Assembly (NCBI GenBank): GCA_024529925.1
Contig: JAFEUB010001022.1
Location: forward strand, 407,501 to 471,500
Direction: 5' to 3'
From: Ophthalmolycus amberensis
Taxonomy: Eukaryota > Chordata > Actinopteri > Perciformes > Zoarcidae
Length of the DNA: 64,000 nucleotides
In this document: piece after piece, positions 10,911 through 17,300 of the stretch
Layout: every line of letters starts with the position of its first letter
Position numbering within the stretch: the stretch's first letter is position 1
Notes under the pieces: generated by a model
Told to the model about the DNA's origin: nothing
The model's input: the letters and a program-made list of their open reading frames with translations, nothing else
Databases searched by the model: none
Position numbers and translations under genes: made by a program

Positions 10911-13658
10911 TGTTATAAAAGACCCAATTAAGGCACAGAAGGAGGTTAATTCAGGTTAATTCAAGGTTAGTTCAGTTGCAGCATTTAGCGCCTTTATAAT
11001 CATTAGAGATAATCAGATACATTCATTGAATCCATTGCCTTTATTTCTGACAATGAATGGCTGTACTCAGAGTGTCTTCTGCAGCAGCAGTATAAAACAT
11101 TTATAAAAGACTTCTTTGTCAGTTATTTTATCCTTTGCTGGTCATATGATAAGATAAGATAAGATAAGATAATCCTTATCTTATCTTATCTTATCATATG
11201 ATTCAGTCACGGGAAGGGAACCTTCTTCTCACATATCACAGCAATCCTGATAGGACTAGTTATACAAAAACAAAACTAATAAAAATGGATGTAATCCAAC
11301 CCGTTCTAGGTTGAAGCATGCAGCTTCATGACAACTCTGCTAATTCATTGGTTGATACAATTTGACTGTTTGTTTTAAGTCTGTTACTTGCTTTGTCTTT
11401 GTAAAACTTCTTATTTTCTTTTGTTGTTTGAACTTTTATGCTAAACCTTGTCTTGTAAACAAATGTATTGTTTCATTAAAGAAGTCAATTAATTCTCTTT
11501 TTACATGTGGAAAAGCACACAATTATTAGATGTAACGTGTAATGTAGAGTCAAAAGTGCACCCAGTCATTCTGAGGAGTAGTTTTAAATGATTAATGTAG
11601 AGGTAGACCAGTAGTGCTGTATTGTGGTTCAGGTGGCATTAATAGTGTTCAGTAAACTCTGTAGTTTAAACTCTTGGAGATCGTTAGTTAAATTCCAGCA
11701 TCAAAAGCAACAAACTTCACTCACGCTGTCAGCCTTCAGCGGGTTCGGAGAACAGCAGTAGTGAGTCAAGAACTTTGCCACTTCCTCTCTCAGGCTGCAA
11801 GAGAACAAAGGTTATGAAATGTAACTTTACTACGAGCCACTCGTATAAACTGAAAATAAAGGTCCACTTTAATCCCTTACAATGCGTGTCCCCTCCAGTC
11901 TCCATACTGCAACAAGGATGGGCCAATATATAGCATGTCAGGCTTGGTAAGCTGTACCAGAGAAGAAAGATGAAATTAACTTGTGAACGCAGGCAGAATC
12001 ATTTCGATTACCAGGCCGTGGTTGCAGCGTTCATTCTACCCGTTTATGAAGGAGATCATAGCTGAGCTTGTTCTCACTGGTAGCCATGTTGATTATACCC
12101 TGCGAGTGTGAGAAGAAAAGAGATTTCTGTTATGGTGACATTGTTTTTGGCACATTAGAGCCGTCTGACAAGCCGTAACAGTATTTATTCATGACTCACA
12201 TCTGGGTTCTTTGTGTCGTGGTGTTTGTCCGTTGCATATTGGGCGTAGCTCTGCTGGAGAATGCCTTGATGTTGTCGGATACTGTTACCCCGCCTTAGAC
12301 AGGTACACGCTGCGGCCGAGAGACTCTGCACCTCGCGGAGTTGCCAAAACACTTTGGGACATTTCGCAATCCTTTGCAGATGTAGACGGTGTTGATTTTA
12401 CGGTTTCCTGAGAGGAAGTCGCCTGCGTAGTGGGAGATAACGAGACAGAGGTGGCGGCTGTGGTCGACAGATGAGCCAGGTGTGAGACGGTTGGGTCAGT
12501 CGGTGCTGTCGGAGAGCTCTGTCTGGCAGCAGCCAACGCCCCAGTGAGTATGCTGAAGAGGCGGAGCTCATGCTGACGCTCCTGCTCCGCCCTCCTCTCC
12601 TCCCGTTGTTCCCTGCGCTCCTCGGCCTCCAGCTCTTTCTCCAGCCGCGCCTCCTCCAGGGAGAGGAGGCGCTCCTCTGCCGACTGCTGCCACTTCAGGA
12701 AGCTGGCCAAGGCTTTATCCAGGCTCTTTTGACCTCCGCATCTTGCACCCCCATGGCCCCAGGGGGTTTTACCAACCAGGCGTCGCTTCCTCTGTCTCAC
12801 AGATGTTGGGGGGTGAGAAGCCGTCTTACTGCGCTGCTCAGATGTGTCCCGTGGCACAGGGCCACCAACAGCGTGGGTGGTAGCCGTGGCCGAACAGATG
12901 TTGAGATCACTAAAACCTGGGGATATGAAAAAGAGAAAACTTTTCAATATCACTTTCTAACCTTGTGGTAAGTACTTTGATAATGATAATAATAATCATA
13001 GCATTTGGATTGACAACCTGACGGTGAGATTCTTGCATTTGTTGAGCTCTCTCCTCGACCCAGAGAGTCCTCCGGCCCCAGTAGAGACTGCCCATCGGTT
13101 TCCTGGTCATCTCCAGATCCATAGTACATCTCGGGGGGAGCGACACCGGAGTTCAGCATGCTCTCCTCAACATCTTCACATTTAATATCCAGCGGATCTC
13201 CAGCTTTCGGAGGCTGACCAAACAGAAACCCACCCGAGGAAGTGGGACCAAAGGCGCCTGCTGGAGCTCCTTGCAGGTACGCCTCAGGCCCACCCTGGCT
13301 CTGAAACACCTGTTGAGCTATGACAGCTCCGCCCATGGAGGAGTAGGTAACAGCCGGCCGGTTTCGCCAGCACCCTGTCCATCACGTCATAGAACTTCCA
13401 AGACCTCATTTTGTGGTTGTCCTTAATGCGGCGGTACTCCAGCTTCATCTTTTTGATCTTCTCCCTGCACTGGTCACCGGTACGGTAGATGCCCTTCTCG
13501 CGCAGAACGTGCGCTATGCGGTCAAACACCCGCTGGTTGCGCAATGAGCTCTCCAACTCAATCTGGACCGACTCGTCGGACCACAGCTGGAGCAGCTCCA
13601 CTATCTCCGGGTCGGTCCAGTTGCTGCCTCGCTCGTGCCTCCTGCCGCGGAAGTCCAT
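1693..13658 (-). CDS. accs: accs gene model: Myb/SANT-coiled coil-ACCS-like aminotransferase (15 exons)
   Basis: Homologue of vertebrate ACCS, a cytosolic PLP-dependent protein related to plant ACC synthases; the human homologue is reported to lack ACC synthase activity, so the reaction is unknown. Exons in transcript order: 13658-13018, 12916-12200, 12099-12040, 11951-11881, 11794-11725, 10857-10791, 10296-10199, 9978-9901, 9823-9723, 4158-4069, 3961-3916, 3259-3118, 2761-2619, 2486-2333, 2111-1693. From 12099 on every junction is GT-AG and all phases agree, giving 512 codons before the stop. Visible PLP-fold motifs are TSENKLSYDLL, NPHNP, IVDEIY (Asp and Tyr), MWGLSKDF (Schiff-base Lys) and GWFRIVF (substrate-carboxylate Arg). 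The first two exons encode a Myb/SANT-like domain and coiled coil. They are in frame with ACCS only after removing one base at 13362-13364 and one at 12288-12291. Joining them into this gene is inference; a separate upstream Myb gene is the alternative. A 5.6-kb intron carries LINEs. Confidence 0.85.
2333..2486 (-). CDS. accs: accs exon 14
   Basis: Encodes YLRESTFEEELCLWRHFLRH, then KVVLSCGQAFSCSTPGWFRI and VFAQQQHHLQL. The Arg in GWFRI is the substrate-carboxylate Arg of class I/II aminotransferases. Acceptor TTGTGTAG|TACC and donor CAGCTCG|GTCAGT. Confidence 0.9.
2619..2761 (-). CDS. accs: accs exon 13
   Basis: Encodes EWISGVFLPENRRRLKAAHS then YLTGELQSMGVPCLERPATL and YLWADLRE. Acceptor CTGTTCCAG|AGTGG and donor CGAGAG|GTACCA. 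Confidence 0.9.
3118..3259 (-). CDS. accs: accs exon 12
   Basis: Encodes DFAMSGTRLGTLYTENADLV then EAMAHLGAFHGVSGTTQHQV and AQLLQDR. The Arg after SGT belongs to the PLP-phosphate-binding SK...G.R motif. Acceptor TTTCTAG|GAT and donor ACAGAG|GTATGG. Confidence 0.9.
3280..3425 (-). mobile_element. tRNA-derived fish SINE fragment (minus), copy 1
   Basis: On the minus strand the piece contains GAGACACTGAACCCCAAGTT and GGATGGGTTAAATGCAGACG, body motifs of a widespread fish SINE, and ends in a T/A-rich tail at its 3' side (about 3280-3300). The tRNA-like head is missing past about 3425. It lies in an accs intron, in sense orientation. It aligns by eye with the copy at 48146-48360. The family name is not assigned. 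Confidence 0.7.
3916..3961 (-). CDS. accs: accs exon 11 (PLP-lysine exon, 46 bp)
   Basis: Encodes SLPDAQRTHVMWGLSK; the final Lys is the Schiff-base lysine. Acceptor CTTTCAG|CCTG and donor AGCAAA|GTACGT. This tiny exon lies between exons 10 and 12 at exactly the position expected in the family. Confidence 0.9.
4069..4158 (-). CDS. accs: accs exon 10
   Basis: Encodes RHELHSIVDEIYMLTVFDG then PVAFHSVLSID. The Asp of IVDEIY binds the PLP ring nitrogen and the Tyr lies next to it. Acceptor GGCTTCAG|ACATG and donor GACAG|GTACTG. Confidence 0.9.
4271..4921 (-). mobile_element. Rex1-like (CR1 group) LINE 3' fragment, minus strand
   Basis: A severely 5'-truncated non-LTR retrotransposon. The minus-strand frame up to about 4909 reads YDRRRLDKLVRKASSVLGC and ends RYRKSFLPAAVRLHNKLL, the usual extreme C-terminus of Rex1-type reverse transcriptases of fish. 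Its 3' end, on the plus strand at 4271-4325, is the GATAAGATAA..AATCCTTTATT tail common in fish genomes. It abuts the L2 element at about 4920. It is sense with respect to accs but intronic and incomplete. Confidence 0.75.
4937..5318 (+). pseudogene. L2 ORF1 remnant with SGNH/GDSL esterase-like domain
   Basis: The frame reads YLKVLAKDNRKYSKIVIHVG followed by GNDSR, then FSGPLP, FVDNWDTFW and RRDGIHPTLDG. The G-N-D and D-G-x-H pieces are the block III and catalytic Asp/His motifs of SGNH hydrolases, which occur in ORF1 of CR1/L2-group LINEs. A TAA at 5118-5120 interrupts it in frame. The N-terminal part with the nucleophile Ser is missing because the element is truncated near 4922. It ends in TGA at 5316-5318. 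Confidence 0.75.
5415..6926 (+). pseudogene. L2 ORF2 part 1: apurinic-type endonuclease domain
   Basis: A long open stretch of about 500 codons with all main endonuclease motifs: GLLNIRSL, LTETWL (catalytic Glu), GRGGGVAAIF, VYRAPG, VGDFNIHVD and SDHYLI (catalytic Asp-His). The first in-frame codon here is GTG; the true start of ORF2 is not evident. The frame ends at a TAG at 6924-6926 just after KPSTCL, where a small indel moves the reading into the next frame. Confidence 0.85.
6940..8025 (+). pseudogene. L2 ORF2 part 2: reverse transcriptase
   Basis: Contains the RT blocks in order: YRPISNLPFLSKILEK, FQSGFRKHHSTETAL, LLDLSAAFDTIDH (first catalytic Asp), GVPQGSVLGP and CYADDTQLYI (the Y-A-D-D catalytic box). 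The frame ends at a TGA near 8023 because of another indel at about 7990-8010. Identity of the RT and its L2-clade placement rest on motif recognition. Confidence 0.88.
8022..8411 (+). pseudogene. L2 ORF2 part 3: C-terminal region
   Basis: Continues the protein in another frame: LIQNAAARVLTRTKRRDHIT, LHWLPVKSRIEFKILLLTYK, ending in WNQLPVSVRGADTLTTFKSR, FLFDSAYS and TAG. This is the typical ending of fish L2/CR1 reverse transcriptase proteins. Confidence 0.85.
8540..9060 (+). repeat. Threefold imperfect tandem repeat in the L2 3' UTR
   Basis: CATTAATGC starts at about 8540, 8706 and 8888, giving spacings of 166 and 182. Each unit then repeats CTTCCCCGGAGT..TTTGTGCTTTC, CTCACAGG, CATCTGGACCCTGGT and CCATGGCCCTGCTGAC with drift; the third unit is the most diverged. 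It sits between the ORF2 stop and the terminal ATTGA tail. Confidence 0.8.
9723..9823 (-). CDS. accs: accs exon 9
   Basis: Encodes GLTIRAVILMNPHNPLAEIY then TPEEMIAFLEFAK. NPHNP carries the Asn that contacts the PLP ring oxygen in this fold. The residue after NPL is Ala where Gly is usual. Donor AAAAG|GTGTGT; the next intron is 5.56 kb and filled with LINEs. Confidence 0.9.
9901..9978 (-). CDS. accs: accs exon 8
   Basis: Encodes ADGKGSRPFHLTVGKLEEGL then KRAKQE, 26 codons, phase 0 at both ends. Acceptor ATTTTTAG|GCC and donor CAAGAG|GTAATT. Confidence 0.9.
10199..10296 (-). CDS. accs: accs exon 7
   Basis: Encodes DAILIPTPFYGSITEDLDLY then SDVKVFHVPLDCE; PTPFYG matches the PTPYY motif of the family. 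Acceptor TGTTGTAG|ATG and donor GTGAG|GTAGG. Confidence 0.9.
10791..10857 (-). CDS. accs: accs exon 6
   Basis: Encodes VVVMNGCCSLFSCIAAVICD then PE. The NGCCSLFS loop is at the place where the fold binds the PLP phosphate (NGG.S.FSA in relatives). Donor CTGAAG|GTAGGT, phase 1 out. Confidence 0.9.
10880..10908. repeat. (CA)n microsatellite
   Basis: About 14 uninterrupted CA units, 23 bases upstream (in accs orientation) of the exon 6 acceptor. A shorter TG run lies at 10753-10771, downstream of the same exon. Confidence 0.95.
11142..11201. repeat. Near-perfect palindrome of GATAA units
   Basis: The left arm, 11142-11168, is TCATATG followed by GATAA-type units. The right arm, 11175-11201, is its exact reverse complement, and the loop is 6 bases (ATAATC). 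The arms are 27 base pairs. The left arm plus loop resembles the 3' tail of the Rex1-like fragment at 4271, so the structure may be the trace of an element end. It lies in accs intron 5 (10858-11724). Confidence 0.92.
11725..11794 (-). CDS. accs: accs exon 5
   Basis: Encodes LREEVAKFLTHYCCSPNPLK then ADS. Acceptor CTCTTGCAG|CC and donor GACAGC|GTGAGT; phase 2 in, phase 0 out. Confidence 0.9.
11881..11951 (-). CDS. accs: accs exon 4
   Basis: Encodes LTKPDMLYIGPSLLQYGDWR then GHA(F). The Q-Y-G/A-D-W-R-G-H stretch is characteristic of animal ACCS proteins. Acceptor GGTACAG|CTT and donor GCATT|GTAAGG, leaving in phase 2. Confidence 0.9.
12040..12099 (-). CDS. accs: accs exon 3
   Basis: Encodes GIINMATSENKLSYDLLHKR, the conserved N-terminal segment of ACCS-type aminotransferases (compare the plant 'AENQL' motif). 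Acceptor CTCGCAG|GG and donor AACGG|GTAGAA, phase 0 at both ends. Confidence 0.9.
12200..12916 (-). CDS. accs: Exon 2: coiled coil, Ser/Thr-rich linker, start of ACCS
   Basis: The acceptor TATCCCCAG|GTTTTAG at 12916 joins exon 1 in phase 1. Coding runs through the coiled coil to VYLSKAG and a TAA at 12285. One base further along, the other frame reads NSIRQHQGILQQSYAQYATD and ends at the strong donor CCAGAT|GTGAGT (12200) in phase 0. The exon is 717 bases; the phases need a length of 2 modulo 3, which 716 satisfies, so a single surplus G in the GGGG (12288-12291) explains everything. Confidence 0.7.
12285..13658 (-). CDS. Myb/SANT-like DNA-binding domain and coiled-coil protein (upstream part of the accs model)
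   Basis: Two exons (13658-13018 and 12916-12285). Residues about 10-98 form a Myb/SANT-like (Myb_DNA-bind_4 type) trihelix domain: conserved Trp in SNWTDPEIVELLQLW, then GDQCREKIKKMK and KFYDVMDRVL. A Gly/Pro-rich linker follows, and after the splice a charged coiled coil rich in Glu/Arg (about 12720-12560), then a Ser/Thr-rich tail. Such domains are common in transcription-regulator-like and Harbinger-derived proteins; a DNA target cannot be predicted. The start ATG at 13658 has a fair context (ACGATGG). One extra A in the AAA at 13362-13364 breaks the frame just after the Myb domain. The downstream frame ends at TAA 12285, next to a run of four C, beyond which the ACCS frame begins. It is either an independent gene with a premature frameshift or the N-terminal half of a fusion. 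Confidence 0.75.
13018..13658 (-). CDS. accs: Exon 1 (coding): Myb/SANT-like domain
   Basis: Starts at ATG 13658 (MDFRGRRHERGSNWTDPE). The donor is CCGTCAG|GTTGTC at 13018, phase 1. An acceptor-like TGTTGCAG ends at 13682, so a 5' UTR intron is likely and this exon may begin at 13681. The frame shifts by +1 at AAA 13362-13364: codon 99 reads Lys, whereas deleting one A restores LANRPAVTYSSMGG, which continues openly to the donor. Confidence 0.75.
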
Positions 13659-14310
13659 CGTCTCAAGTTACAGGAAGTATTCTGCAACACGAGACGGCGG
13701 GATGAGATGAAGAAACATTAGCGGCCACCTCTGCCTCAGAACACCTAGACCCGTTGCTTAAACGGGTCACGTGTTATTCTTGATGTACAGTTTATTTACA
13801 CAATAAATGCACGATATTTACCCACTTGTGTTCTCTGACCGTAAATCAAAAGTGTAGCTCTTCGGGAGCGGATTGCTTCGGGGCTGTCACTCAGATGTGA
13901 CAGCCGCGTAGGCACAACAGACATGTCACGGCTGGTTAGCCCGGTTTGAAATGTGCCGAGCTTTGTTTAAACTTGCTAAGATATAACGTTACACTTCATC
14001 GAGGGCGAATTTGTCATAATTTGGCAATAGGGGGAATTGAGCATACATCCAGTGGAACGGACGCGTACAAAAACATCTACATCCGGGTTGACGGCACATG
14101 CGTGCTGTTCCTTATTCCGGGATAACTTTGGTCCGTGCTAAGGGGGAGCTGCTGAAAGCGGGCTGTGTAACGGGTAAGAGGACACAACCATGCGAGTCAG
14201 GCCAGGATGTGCTATGGCCCCCTCTACCGTGCGGTGTGCTTTGTCACCCACGTGTGCGCGTTGAAGAGATATCCAGAAGATGGCGGTCACACACAGAGCT
14301 ACGAACCATT
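13659..14310. promoter_or_regulatory. Candidate promoter/5' region of the Myb-accs gene
   Basis: This is upstream of the start codon at 13658 on the minus strand. It contains an E-box CACGTG (about 13768-13773), an inverted pair of TGACAG motifs (13882-13889 and 13898-13905) and numerous CpG dinucleotides compared with the flanking DNA. An acceptor-like site at 13682 suggests a non-coding first exon further upstream. No TATA box is evident. The call rests on position and composition only. Confidence 0.35.
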
Positions 14311-17300
14311 GCACAAACCGTCTATCTGGAAAACAAGGATGTGTGTTTTGTGTATAAACGCAGCACAGTAATCCCGAATAACGACAAAATAACGACGATA
14401 GCGGGTTGAAATCAACGCAAACAACCATTATTCTTTGTAAAAAAAGTTCTGTTTTACCATTAGCAAAACATTAATCTAAGCTTTGTAGGTAAATATAATT
14501 CCCTTGCATAAATATATACGTTTTACTGTTATACATCATGAATTGTTAATTTAATAATACACCACAACAAATAATTACTTTATCAATTTGACCTACTTAC
14601 GAAGGTTACCTGTTCATGACGAATATAAAGTAAATAAACGTGACCTTATGTAAGTGTTCCTCTTTTGGGTTACATAAAAACAGTCACCCGCCCCTTTCAC
14701 CGACCACGGTGAGGCAAATCAAGCACACGCGACCGACTAGTCGGCCCCAAACGTGACGTATTTCCTGGAGAAAATGGTTTGTGGCAGTTTGTTGTCACCT
14801 CCATACAGTACTGAACCGTTGTATATAGTATTGCCACGTATAGCCCCCCATCATTGTCCATTTTTTTCTCTCCCATCCGTGTATTTATTTTGTGTGTGAA
14901 TTAATGCCAGCATAACGCTGACCTAGCCGGCAAAACAAGTCTTGTGAAACAACTGAACAAAGCACACTCAGAAGACAGCATGGTGATGGTGATGGCAAGT
15001 TGGTGGAGGGTAACGCGCAAGACTGGATAGGTGTATTCAGCACCTGGATGTCGGTATGCCCGTGATCGGATCGCATCATCATTATCCATCTTCTGGACTA
15101 AGTAGAGGACGCACCGCCTCAGGTGAGGCGTGAAGTTGAAAGTCAAACCTCAGGAGAAGAGGAGAGTCTCCGCCCGGAGGAAGAAGAAGAAGAAGATAAT
15201 GCGGAGGCAGGACGTCTCGTGCCCTTTTGGCATCGTAGTTTCTGTAAAAGCCGCGATGTGTTCAAAGCAGGGAGGGGAGTGGGTGGGAACAATCGGAGTA
15301 GTCGCGGAAAGCCTGACGGCTTTTTTTGCGTAAAGTCACTCTGCCAGCGCTGCCGACAGCTCTCACCAGTCTTCCCAGTCAGGTGAATCCTTGCCCAGTG
15401 TGGGTAACGAGCTTTCTTCATCCAATATAGGTGGATCTGTTATTTGGAAGGAGACATGACTTGACCGGCTCGTCCGCAGCGCTTCCTCGCTGAAGTTTAT
15501 TGTTGGTAAGATAACGTCATGTTTCTTGTAACTCTTGTATTTGCGATGCAGTTTTCTGCAGCACGTCTCATTTAAATCTGTTAATTCCGATTTGTCTTCT
15601 TCTTTTGTCCACTCTCTCTCTGTCTCTATCTCTATTGCGCACAAGCTCGCGCATTCTTAACAATTAGTTCAGCCTCTCGGGCAAGACAGAGCTTGTTTTG
15701 ACAGTATTCATCAGATATTTGTGTCTATTTTAAGAAAAGTAAAGTGTGCTCAGTTTGAACCAACAAGCAACTCAACTTTAAGTAATCAAACTCATCCTAT
15801 GTTGTCCTTTGGTTATTGTTGTTGTTGTTGTTTTATTACCTCAAGTGCAGCTCCCAGTGTGATCTCAACAAGGGAGGGAGTCAAGGTCACTGGATATTGA
15901 GGCGAAGAGCAGGGCTCTAAGCTTCCTCCGACGGCTCACACACTACCTCATCGTATCACAGATTACCCTGTAAAACTCATATTGTGTGCCTGTCTTTGTT
16001 GGGCCTAAATCTGGTCCAGGTCGAGATCAGAGCTATTAAAAAAAAAAAAAAGGGATGCTGCAATGTTTATGTTGCTGGAGGAAGTCGGACTGTGTGGTTC
16101 ACATGCACACACCTCTCTAGCTCTGCTGATTCGTCTCCAGCGCTGGGTTTAACAACTCTAATCCTTCAGTAACAAACTGTTAGGAGCACACATTTTATAA
16201 GGAAGCATAAAGCAGGAATGCAGTGGATGAGAGAGAGAGAAGTAGGAAGACACACCTCACGTCAACAGTATAAGTCATCTATGAAGTTGGGCAGAGAGTG
16301 TTGTGGATGAGAGGAAAGTTTGACACAGGGAACTATGCCAAGATTCAGATGGCTGGATCTCTCTGTGGGACATTACTTACAGAATTGATTCTTTCTCCTG
16401 GACACATTGCTGCTGCCCGAGACAACATTTGTATCAGGCTTTTCCATCTCCGCAGCTCGTTTAGGCAAGCGGGAGCAAAGATGGATCAGGCTTTAGTGGC
16501 ACTCTGTCACGGCGTTCTCGCTTCCTTCAAAGTGTGTCTCTGACCATCGGCGTACAGCTCACTTCCAGCTGCGCACCGCTGTCCCTGGCAGAGCACCACA
16601 TGCCGGCGCAATCCCTTTGCTTTTCCAATTGCACTCTTAACGTGGAGCAATTTTCCCTCTCAGGAGAGGACGCTGGGCTGTCAGTGGTCCTTCACAAATG
16701 CTGCAGTTCTCTCCTGTGCCTCGGTTGTTCTGTGAAGAGTGCAGCCCCAGAGCACATGGTGGGTGTTGATTTGGCTGGTGGGCAGTCTGAAATAGAGCTG
16801 GAGTGCTGCATACGGTCCGTCACAGCTTAGAGTGCTTGTCATTGCCAATGGAAATCGCCTGTTCACCTCCATCAAGAGTGGCTGTGCTATTCTGTCACAT
16901 TATGCTTATTGCGTCTCTCCGGGGAGAGACGAATGTAGAGGATGTTAACTGAATGCATATGCTTCACATTTGCACTTTCGGACATGTTCACAGAACCGCG
17001 GGCTTCTGCCGAGGTTCACTAAGCAGTTTCTCTGGTGCAGTTTGGGGTCAATAGTGTAATGCAGATTTTCCAGATGCGTGGGAAAGTCTAATTGGGAACT
17101 TTCCGGTTTCTCACACAGTTCTCTTCGCTCTTCATTTTGTTTTTAAACCAGCACTTAATAACGGGTCGATCTAGAGCTGGGGTATACTTATAAAATGTAA
17201 TATTATAATGTGTGGGGACGTTATCGGTTTGACTGTTGGTCAACATAAGTCATCTGTCAGTATTGGCCAATAATAAACCTGCTGCTCATGTGTGTGTTGA

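Noticed and set aside
12570..12971. Plus-strand 133-codon ORF
   Set aside because: It is antisense to the coiled-coil exon of the Myb-accs gene; Leu-rich because it is opposite Glu/Lys/Arg codons.
15363..15644. 93-codon minus-strand ORF ending in acidic residues and Trp
   Set aside because: It looks faintly protein-like but has no recognisable family, no acceptor or donor of quality and no neighbouring exons. Not strong enough to call.
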